Shown here: positions 52,039-61,046 of the stretch, piece after piece
Numbering within the stretch: position 1 is the first letter of the stretch
How the letters are laid out: every line of letters starts with the position of its first letter
Source: Euleptes europaea
Taxonomy: Eukaryota; Chordata; Lepidosauria; Squamata; Sphaerodactylidae
Assembly (NCBI RefSeq): GCF_029931775.1
Contig: NC_079312.1
Span: 12,283,821-12,347,820 of the forward strand
Direction of reading: 5' to 3'
DNA: 64,000 nucleotides
Made by a program: the position numbers and the translations under genes
The notes under the pieces: model-generated
Seen by the model: the letters and a program-made list of their open reading frames with translations, nothing else
Told to the model about the DNA's origin: nothing
Databases searched by the model: none

Positions 52039-53385
52039 GCTTTCAGATATAATGATGTAAATAAATGGTCCTGGTGACATGTTAAATATTGTCATCTCCC
52101 TTTGTCTCTTCTGTGGTTCCTCAGATGCCCTCACTGACAAGAGTTCCTGTAAGAGCCTGCTCCCAACATTTCCCACATTGAAAGCAGATGCCTTGGCAGT
52201 TCTTGCAAAGCTATGGAAATAGATGTAAAAGGCTTCTGTTACAGGAGGGTTGATTTCAGTGAAACATTAGGAGAGACTATCTTAACAAATGGTGAGAGTA
52301 GTTTGAATACATGACCCAAGAGAGTATGTGGTGGGAGAACATGCTGTCCCTCACGAGAGGTCTCCAAGCAGAGGCTGAACAGTAATGTTGGAGATTCTCC
52401 AACTTCAGATTTCCTGTGTTGAAAAGAGGGTTAGACTAGGTGGTCTCTAAGTCTCCTAGCACTTTCTGGTTCATCGGTATTTCTGCCTTTGAAGAAGAGT
52501 TGGTTTTTATATGCTTTCTCTACCACTTAAGGGAGAATCAAACTGGCTTACAATCACCTTCCCTTCCCCTCCCATAACAGACACCCTGTGAGGTAGGTGG
52601 GGCTCAGAGAGTGTGACTAGCCCAAGGTCACCCTGCTGGCCTTATGGGTAGGAGTGGGGAAACCAACCCGGTTCACCAGATTAGAATCCACCGCTCATGT
52701 GGAGGAGTGGGGAATCAAACCTGGTTCTCCAGATTATAGTCCACTGCTCTTAACCACTACACCACGCTGGCTCTTAACTAGCTCCACTTGAGAAAATGTG
52801 TTGAGGAACAGGGTTAGAAAGATCCCAAGATCGTGTCTGGGCATGTGAAAATCTTAATCCCCCCCTCCAGAGGTCTTCACGATTTGGGCTAACTGCCATA
52901 ACTAAGATCCATTCAGTTGCTTTAGAGTGGGTTCATATGTCGCCAGATGCAAGTCAACTTTTGTTAGTCCAAACAGATCTGTTTTGGGTTTGAGTTCAAC
53001 CGGTATTACCTGTCCAGGATGTTGGCATGGCATGCTCTACGAATTAAAAAAACACACCCACTAACGGACCTGTAAGGTGGTGTTTCTCCATTTTTATTTC
53101 TTGGTAGCTCTTCTTCCTCATTTTATCCTAACAACAGCCCTGCAAAGTAGGTAAAGCTGAGAGAGTGAGTGGCCCAAGGTCACCCAGTGATTTTCGAGGC
53201 TAAGTAGGTATTTGGGCCCCATTTCTAGTCTAACACTAGCTTCCACTCTTTCCTATACTAGCCACATTTCTGTTAAAACCACGGTCAGCGCTATATAAGA
53301 CAGAGACAAAAGGCAACAATTAGTACAAGGGAATAGAATTAAGATTTAATCATTAAAGTACCCCTATGCATTTCGCATGAGCTTC
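51829..53385 (+). repeat. 1.56 kb direct duplication, copy B
   Basis: Matches 42013-43572 at a nearly constant offset of about 9.8 kb, from the 5S-SINE through a minus tRNA-SINE (52490-52773) and 'ccactaacggacctgtaagg' to 'tgcatttcgcatgagcttc'. After this point the copies differ. The pair flanks locus 3. Confidence 0.9.
52490..52773 (-). repeat. squamate tRNA-derived SINE, minus (in duplication B)
   Basis: Counterpart of 42672-42962; shares the same insertion context, so it was present before the duplication. Confidence 0.88.
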
Positions 53386-53634
53386 TTCAGGAGTATCTCT
53401 CTGCTCAAGCAACCCATGCAAGAAATAAAGCAATTATTGCAGCACTGTATAAGGCCTAACCATGGTTAACTCCTGGAACCCAAACTGGTTCCAGGAAATG
53501 GGTTGGATAAAAACAACAACCCATTCTTGCCCAGTTTCCTTCCTTATTATTATCCCTACCCCTGAAACCTTTTGTCCAGGCAGATCCCACTATCCCCAGC
53601 AAGGCCTTTTTGTTGGCACCAACCTGGTAAAATG

Positions 53635-53760
53635 TATTTTTATTTTATTAGGTTTCTACCCCACCCTTTCCCGGCACAAGCCAGGCTCAGGGCAGCGAAC
53701 AACAACCATAATACATTAATTAATACATTAAAACAATCATAAGCATATATATACACAATA
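53635..53760 (-). repeat. interspersed repeat fragment
   Basis: 'taggtttctaccccaccctt' and 'gcacaagccaggctcagggc', related in reverse to 13890-14032. Confidence 0.5.
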
Positions 53761-53799
53761 GTATAAAAACTTTAAAATATTCAAATTAACTAAAATGGC

Positions 53800-54320
53800 A
53801 CTCCACTGATTCCCTCATTATGCAAATTATGCCAGATAGGGAACAGGGAGGAAAGGGAAGCCAGCGGCTCTAAAGCGGTCACTCCCCTCAACCAGAGGCC
53901 CAGTGGAGCTCAGGCCCCGCAAGGCCCGAGTTTCATTTGACAGAGTGGCACAAGGCTGGTGCCAGGGACTGAAAAAGCCCTGGTTGAGAACAGCTGGATC
54001 TTTCTCGGGCCAGGGACCACCAGAAGGTTGTTATCAGCTGAGCGCAATGTTCTCTGGGAGGTGTCGTGGGAGAGGCAGTCCCCTAGGTACGATGGTCCCA
54101 GACCATTTAGGGCTTTGAAGGTCAATACCAAAACCTGATTCGGAGCTCAATCTGCAGCCGGTGCAGCTGGCAAAGCACTGGTTGTATATGCGCTCTCCAA
54201 GGGGTCCTTTGTTAGGACCTGCACTGCTGCGCTCTGGACCAGTTGCAGTTTCCCGAACAACTTCAAGGGGAGCCCCTTGAACATGATTCGTCTTCGAACC
54301 ATGATGCCTGCCATGATGCC
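53800..54320 (-). mobile_element. L2 LINE 3' coding remnant
   Basis: Minus frame 'VLTFKALNGLGPSYLGDCL', 'RTLRSADNNLLVVPGPRKI' and 'STRAFSVPG' is the L2-type RT C-terminus. No intact frame; 5'-truncated. Confidence 0.75.
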
Positions 54321-55371
54321 TGCCAAGCGTTTTTTTTAAAAATGGGCATGTACAGGTGAAGCTTTTGCCCAGCAAGCCTTCTCATTGGCAACTGGGAGAT
54401 TTTGCTGGCCATGCAGAGTTTTTGCTTTGGCAGCAGCTTTGAGTACAGCACAAAAATCTTCACTGAAGGTAAGCTGTGGCAGCCATTTCGTGGCTGGCTC
54501 CGCCTCCTGGGACATTTTGCCGCTGCGCCCACAACACTATGTCAGAATTCCAAAGGTGCCCACAGGCTCAAAAAGGTTAGAGACCCCTGTTCTAAGGAGA
54601 CGCTACCAGGACTTGGTACCTCGATAGCCATCAGGCTGGGAAGGTGGCGAAAACAATGTGAAACAAAGGTTCCTTGCAGTAGATGAAATTTTTCTCTCGC
54701 CTTAAAAGTGAACCACAGTTTGCAAGCCTGCTTCAATGCCGTAATTTCATGCCCTGGATTGTGGCCTGTCTAGAAAATGTAAGTTTAGGCACTGTAAGTA
54801 AGTTTAGGCATTATCTTTGCAGAGGGGCTTCAGAAGCTGAGCTAGAAGATCAGGCTGTAAAGCGTTCTAGATATGTTTACTTGTAGGGAAATACAAGCAC
54901 CCAATAACATTCCAGGCAGGATAATGCTGCTGCAGTCGTCTTGTTTGTGGGCTTCCTAGAGGCACCTGGTTGGCCACTGCGTGAGCAGACTTCTGGAATT
55001 GATGGGCCTTAGTCTGATCCAGCATGGCTGTTCTTATGTTCTTATTCCCAAGTGTACATAAGATTGGGCTGTGAGAGCAGTGCCACGAAGACATTTTTTG
55101 GTTCTAGGTTTCCTCCAAGGCGCTCAAAACAGTATATAGTTCTTTGCCCTTTATAAAAATAAAATTTGCTTTGAGGTGTTGTCTGCCCCCCCTTCTACAC
55201 ATGAAACTTTGACCATGTGAAGGTGTCAAAAACTTGATTTCTGTAATGATCAATTTCCTGTGATTTGCTAAATAAAACAAACATGCAATAGTTATGGGAA
55301 TGGCAAAAAAATACTCCAACCTCCTCCCCCCCCCACAAATCTCAGAACTAGATGAGTTTGAAAAGAAGGGT
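54321..55371. other. intergenic, unassigned
   Basis: No supported gene. 'ttgatgggccttagtctgat' and 'ccagcatggctgttcttatg' (about 55000-55040) look like a CR1 or SINE 3' end. Confidence 0.4.
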
Positions 55372-55540
55372 TAAATTCGAATCCAGTAGCACCTTAGAGA
55401 CCAACAAGATTTTCAGGATTATAAGATTTTGAGAACCAAAGCTCTCAAAGGCTCATACCTTGATAATCTTGTTGGTCTCTAAGGTGCTAATGGATCTGAA
55501 TCTAACTATTCTACTGCAATCCAGCATGGCTACCCTCTGG
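55372..55540. mobile_element. fold-back element of the 'agtccagtagcacc' family
   Basis: Left arm 'atccagtagcaccttagaga' and right arm 'tctctaaggtgctaatggat', with 'ccaacaagattttcagg' paired to 'cttgataatcttgttgg'. The fold centre (about 55430-55448) is the family's internal hairpin. Ends with the unpaired 'ccagcatggctaccctctgg'. Confidence 0.78.
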
Positions 55541-55863
55541 AAAAAAAATAAAACAGGACTAAGTTATCCTCTGGATTCCACAATAAAACAGGTTTGCAGA
55601 TTAAAGTCTGCTGCACTGGAAGAATGCGTATATGGGAGAACAGTAATACAGGGTTTATACAGAAAATGGCTGTCCTGGAAGGTTTTAAAGAGAATTTCCC
55701 CAAACTCTGCATCCCCTACCATATTTTATAGTTTAAGTTTGCTTACCCACCAATGCTGGCAAGAAGAGCAGGATTAGAACCCAAGACATCTCACATGCTA
55801 TGGGAGAATCCTGCCCTAAACCTAGAAGAACAGGCAAGACTCTGGTTCTACAGAAATCCATCT

Positions 55864-56475
55864 CCCTTCATAGAACCATACAATTGGAAGGGACCACCAG
55901 GGTCATATAGTCCAACCCCCTGCACAATGCAGGAAATTCACAACTACCTCCCCCCCACACCCCCAGCGACCCCTCCACCATGCCCAGAAGATGGCCAAGA
56001 TGCCCTCCCTCTCATGAACTGCCTAAGGTCATAGAATCAGCATTGCTGACGGGTGGCCATCTAGTCTCTGCTTAAACACCTCCAGGGAAGGAGCACTTAC
56101 TACCTCCCAAGGAAGCCTGTTTCACTGAGGAACTGCTCTGTTAGAAAATTCACAGTGGGTATCTGTGTTACTCTGTCTGCAGTAGTAGAAAAGAGCAAAA
56201 GTCCAGTAGCACCTTAAAGACTAACAAAAATATTTTCTGGCAGGGTATGAGCTTTCGTGAGCCACAGCTCACGAAAGCTCATACCCTGCCAGAAAATATT
56301 TTTGTTAGTCTTTAAGGTGCTACTGGACTCTTGCTCTTTTCTACTACTGTTAGAAAATTCTTCCTAATGTCTAGATGGAAACTCTTTTCATTTAATTTTA
56401 ACCCGTTGGTTCTGGTCCGACCTTCTGGGGCAACAGAAAACAACTCTACACCCTCCTCTATATGACAGCCCTTTG
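55864..56475 (-). mobile_element. CR1 LINE 3' end, split by a fold-back element
   Basis: 3' UTR in reverse (55864-56030, 'cccctgcacaatgcaggaaa'), then coding text to 56151, an insertion (56152-56346), and coding text resuming 'ttcctaatgtctagatggaa' to about 56475. Confidence 0.85.
56152..56346. mobile_element. near-perfect fold-back element, 'agtccagtagcacc' family
   Basis: Arms of about 85 bp (about 56180-56262 and 56266-56349) around the loop 'caca' between gtgagc and gctcac. The left side extends further with the unpaired family end 'acagtgggtatctgtgttac'. A 14-bp direct repeat 'ctgttagaaaattc' (56138-56151 and 56347-56360; up to 3 bp ambiguous) flanks it within a CR1. Confidence 0.88.
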
Positions 56476-57484
56476 GTGGGCCCAAGAAGTAATGTGCAAT
56501 AGTTGAAAGGTAATCTGATTTATTAAATGGGTAATTGATGTTTGTGTATATTCCCAAACATAGGTAAGTACCATAAGTTAACAAGGACAGTTTATAACAG
56601 ACATGAAAAGATGGATCTCCACAGATTTATTTAATTACCAGATCAGGACATGAAAATATAAGAATCCTTTCCAAGGACTGATCGCAATCATAGCCCAATA
56701 TATTGACACTTCTCCTAGGCTTATTCCCAAAATATAGTATATAGTTACATTTGTGTACACTCCACACAATCATGATATTCGACTAAGAAAAGCTAGAATG
56801 CTTTAATTGAGGGAGATTTGCATGGGACTTTAAATGAAGAATAAGCATTTTCAGAAGGATGGCTGGGGGGAGAAACTGCAGTATCCTTAAAGCTGCCTGA
56901 AAGGCAGCAAGATACCATAAAGGGATGTGTTTTTCTACAGATCATATTTAACAATGCTCTCTCTTGCTGCATGTGAAAGAAAGCTTGTAGACTAGGTTGT
57001 GTAGAGCGGCCAGGTTCCAGAGTCCTGCAAAGTAGAGAAAGGAATGTTAGGTTGGAAAATCTTGATAGGTTAATTGACCAGACCCCAAAGTCAACCACGG
57101 ATATAAAAAAAAAAAAAACCTGTCACATCTACTTTGGCTTTAAGTCTGTCACTCAAACCACACACCATACTGGCTCTTGCCAGAATTCATCTTACTTACA
57201 TTCAGCTTTTCCAATGATCTGAATTTACACAACGGTGGTCAAAATAAACGTACTGCAATCCAAATTCATCTGAAACAAACAAACAAAAAAGTCAGATTAA
57301 GGAAGACTTCATGCCACAGACCGGCAAACTAGGGCAGGCTGGCTCAGGCCTGACTTAAACCTGAGTTTGGGAAGGCTGAATATGGTTTGCCAGACAGCAT
57401 TCCACTCAGTTTAGAACAGATTGTCAGGGAGGGTGCCGGTGCTCACGGGTAGAGCGCTCCTGCTTTGCACACAAAAAATCCTCT
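56476..57484. other. intergenic, unassigned
   Basis: AT-rich non-coding DNA; no family that I recognise. A poly(A) run near 57105. Confidence 0.35.
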
Positions 57485-57665
57485 CTTTTTTGCCATCAAG
57501 TCCAAGCCAACGTATGGCAACCCTGTGGGGTTTTCAAGGCAAGAGACAAATAGAGGTGGTTGGTCATTGCCTGCCTTTGTGTAGCAACCCCTGGACTTCC
57601 TTGGTGGTCTCCCATCCAAATACTAACCAGGGCAGACCCAGCTTAGCTTCCAAGATCAGGTTAGC
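57485..57665 (+). repeat. 5S-rRNA-derived SINE, diverged
   Basis: 'gccatcaagtccaagccaac', 'ggtggtctcccatccaaata', 'ctaaccagggcagacccagc', 'ttagcttccaagatcagg'. Confidence 0.75.
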
Positions 57666-58950
57666 ATTTCTATTTGAAAAGGATCTTGTGTAGCAAGAGA
57701 CCCACCTTTGCCCGAGATCTCAGAGAGCCACTTTCAACCAGGACAGGCCACAGAGACGAAACTATGCTTGAGTTCAAGAAGGTTGATCCTGGGTCGATGG
57801 CATAGCTCCGAGTAGACCCGGATCTAGGTCCCCTGGGGGGACCATCGACTGCCATTTTATTTTGGTGGGAAACTCTGTTCCCTGATAAAAACTAAGTAAA
57901 TAGTAGAGAAGGGATAGAATAGTTTAGATTGGAAGCAGTAGAGATTAGATCAAGAGGAAGAAATAGAAGTAAAGGTAGTTTCCTCTAAGAAAATAGCTGA
58001 GAGCTGCAAAAAAGGCTGCTCTCCTGTTGCGAGGCAGGAAACAAAACTGAAGAAGGAGAGTGTTTCCCTCTGAAGACAGGAAGTTGAAGTTTGGTTCCTG
58101 CCTCCCGAAGCAAGCGAAGGAAAACACCCACTCTAAAGCTGCCCTCCTCCATCTGAACGAGAATGAAAGCTCTCCTGCTAGTTCTAGATATGTCAACATC
58201 CGAGAAGGGTACAAAAAACACACAGTGGACAATACCTGATACTACTAGAAAGTGTAGCAGGTCATGGATCTCCTACATACTGGACAACAGAGAGATTGCA
58301 ACAGGGACGGAGCATGCAACATATTTTCCTGCAAGGGTTATCTGCACATGGGGTGGAATTGTCAAACAAGCTCAAGATTTCTGGGATCAGATGCAGTGCT
58401 CAACAGGGTACAGGTTAAGCACAAGTGTCCCTTCGAGCTGCGCAGACCAATCCGACACGTATCTATTCACACCCCAAGTCCCAATGACTTCAACTGTACT
58501 TACTCTCAGGTAAGGATGCACATTATGCACCCTAAACCCAGCTTATGTTAACCAATATTAGTAGCGAAATGGCAAAAAGACAGTTCTGGCCGACAAAGCC
58601 TTCTGCGTTGCAGCCAAAGGCCCTTGGAAGACAGGGAAATTCACAAACCATACTATCATTTCCCTGAGTAAAGCAAGACTTTTACTTCTCCCTTACCACA
58701 GCAGTGTTTATTTCTTCCACGGAGAGTTCTTGAGGCGCAGTCACAAAAGCTGAAACTGACAAAACAAGATGGTTGATCGCAACAGAAGGATACCATAAAG
58801 GAAACTACAACGCCATTGGCAGATCTTGAACGGTGGTCCACAGACTACTTGTGGGGGGCCCTGAAAGCATCTCACAGACCACAAGACCAGAGAGAGGAAA
58901 GCAGCATTTTTTAAGCACCCTCAGGATTTCATCTGGTTTTGTAGATTTTT
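57666..58950. other. intergenic, unassigned
   Basis: An open frame of 116 codons (58163-58513, +) shows no known motif, is preceded by no recognisable promoter, and is probably chance. Confidence 0.35.
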
Positions 58951-58960
58951 CACTCTTTGA

Positions 58961-59271
58961 TTAAAATTTGAGTCTGGTAGCGCCTTAAAGTCCAACAAAA
59001 TTCTCCATGGTATAAATTTTCATGAGTCAAAGTTCTCTTTGCCAGAAACAAATAGGGATGAAGATCCATCAACCCCTGTATCCAAGCTAGAACCCTACAA
59101 CCTTCTGACCAAGATATAAGGGCTGATGGATCTTGGTGTTCATTTACATCTGACAAAGTGAACTTTGACTAATGAAAGCTTACACCCTAAAAATTGTGTT
59201 GGTCTTTAAGGCGCTACAACACTTGAATTTTCATTCTACTACTACAGCCTAACATGGGCACCCCCCTGAAC
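58961..59271. mobile_element. fold-back element, 'agtccagtagcacc' family, older copy
   Basis: Left arm 'tagcgccttaaagtccaaca' pairs with right arm 'gttggtctttaaggcgcta'; a second pair is 'aagatccatcaacccc' and 'gctgatggatctt'. A 10-bp direct repeat 'cactctttga' flanks it (58951-58960 and 59272-59281). The right arm has CTGACAA, a hairpin and TGAAAGC, a decayed hammerhead-like order. Confidence 0.75.
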
Positions 59272-59399
59272 CACTCTTTGACTGGATACTCTAAAGATAC
59301 AAAGATTGCTTAGTCAGATGAAACGCGAATTATTTTGTGGCTGCTCCCACAATGGAATCACTTTGCAACTTGCTCTTCCACTGGGAAAGGCAGTAGAGC

Positions 59400-59600
59400 A
59401 AGAGAGAGCAGTGGTTAAGAGTGTTGGACTGGTATCTGGGAGACCCGGGTTGCTGGGTGACCTGGGGCCAGTAACATTCTCTCAGTCTAACCTACCTCAT
59501 AGGATTGTTGTGCGGATAAAATGGAAAAGAGGAGAATCGTGTAAGTCACTCTGGGTCTTAATTGTGGAGAAAAATGAAGTAAATAACATAAATAAATAAT
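59400..59600 (+). repeat. tRNA-derived SINE, diverged
   Basis: 'gcagtggttaagagtgttgg', 'acctacctcataggattgtt', 'gtgcggataaaatgg', tail of 'ataaataaat' type. Confidence 0.7.
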
Positions 59601-59774
59601 TTTGTTGGACAAGGGCAACTTCATACAAATCTCCTTCCTTAATGCAACAACCCCCTCCCCATATTTGATGGATTTTTGTCAAAAGTGGTCCCACGGACCC
59701 CAGCAATGCTTCTTAAGAGATCACAGACAGCAATGTGGAAAGGGGAAAGATCTGCTACAAGTGCCTTCCCTAAC

Positions 59775-59945
59775 TGCCACAGGGTACAGTGTTTGTTTTG
59801 CATGCAGAAGGTCCCAGGTTCAATCTTGGGCATCTCCAGTAATGTGAAAGACCTCCCCACCCTGAGAGCTTGAACAGCCACTGCCCTTCAGAGCAGACAA
59901 CACTGATCTTGACAGACCAATGGTCCAATTCAGTAATGGGAAGTT
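59775..59945 (+). repeat. tRNA-derived SINE, plus
   Basis: 'ttgcatgcagaaggtcccag', 'gttcaatcttgggcatctcc', 'gaccaatggtccaattcagt'. Forms an inverted pair with the next copy. Confidence 0.75.
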
Positions 59946-59989
59946 TCCTAAGAGAGTGGTCTTCTACAAAGGGGATTCATCAAGGTCAA

Positions 59990-60145
59990 TCCTGTCTACT
60001 CAAGACAGGCAGTAACGTTCCAGGGTCTCAGGTAAAGGCCTTCACATCAGCTCCTACCGTACCCTTTTAACTGGAGATGCAGGGCATTGAACCTGGAACC
60101 TTCTGCATGCGAAGCTGAGGCTCTTCCACTGAGCCAGGGTCTCCA
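59990..60145 (-). repeat. tRNA-derived SINE, minus
   Basis: 'ttccagggtctcaggtaaag', 'gggcattgaacctggaacct', 'tctgcatgcg', 'cactgagccagggtct'. Same family as 59775-59945, opposite strand. Confidence 0.75.
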
Positions 60146-60519
60146 CCCCCCTCATCTCCCGTGGCTCTGAAAAAGCTCTTTGCTTAACAACACTCGGGCA
60201 AGGGTCAGAGACTCCAATCTAGATAACACCACTGTATAGTTGTATCTTTGGACTATAAAAATAAAACTGACAGGTATAATATCTAAGCCAGGGTCACGAC
60301 CTGCAGCACTCAATGTTAAACTCCCTTAAAATCCCAAGACCATGCACTTCTGCCTTCTACAGAACTCCTGGAGCCCCTTTTTTATGAGCTAATATTAACA
60401 CAATATAACTATCAAATCACCATAAAATAGCTATTGCATAGTTAAACAAAAGCTTCCTCCCAAGATGGGGTCATTTGGATACCCATTACCTTGGATGTTC
60501 AGTAGTTCACTCCCCCATT

Positions 60520-60745
60520 GACATTTATTTACCTACTTCATTTTTACCCCATTTTTCTCCCCAGTGGGAGACCCGAAGTGGCTTGTTCTCGTCTTCTCCA
60601 TGTTATCCTAACAAAACCCTGTGATGTAGGTTAGGCTGACAGTGTGTAACTGGCACAAGGACACCCAGCAAGATCCCGAGGCAAAGTAGGGATTCAAACC
60701 TGGGTCTCCCAGATACTGGTCCGATTCTACACCACATTGAGGTCT
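60520..60745 (-). repeat. tRNA-derived SINE, minus, diverged
   Basis: 'cctacttcatttttacccca', 'gattcaaacctgggtctccc', 'tggtccgattctacaccaca'; a reversed counterpart of the 59400 copy type. Confidence 0.65.
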
Positions 60746-61040
60746 AGAATGACCCCGATGATCTTTAGATCAAGCCTTCAAATGAAAAAAGGAAACAAAC
60801 AAGCTCTGCACACGTGGCAGCCCAACCACATGTATGAAAAGGGTGTGGGAAAATGAGAGAAAAATTGACCCATTCATTGCAAGAGAATACATGCAAGTTT
60901 CACATATGTTTTGTACGCCTTCGGGATCAGTTCCGACCAAAAGTGAATAAGAATCTGTTCCTGCTTACTGAGTCATCTCCAAGTGGATTCTACAATAATT
61001 ATGAAGACCAGTGCGGGGAGGGGGGGATCTCTCCTCGAGT

Positions 61041-61046
61041 TTTATT
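61041..61046 (-). terminator. poly(A) signal overlapping the stop codon of locus 4
   Basis: AATAAA on the minus strand; its TAA (61044-61042) is the stop codon of the 24-finger exon. If used, the 3' UTR would be only some 10-30 nt. Confidence 0.4.

Noticed and set aside
53360-53391. Hammerhead core on the minus strand (CTGAAGA, short hairpin, GAAA)
   Set aside because: Helix II would have two base pairs and I could not find a convincing helix III with cleavage site; perhaps a related but decayed element.
58163-58551. Frames of 95 and 116 codons
   Set aside because: No motif, no repeats, no splice support; I keep it as unassigned.
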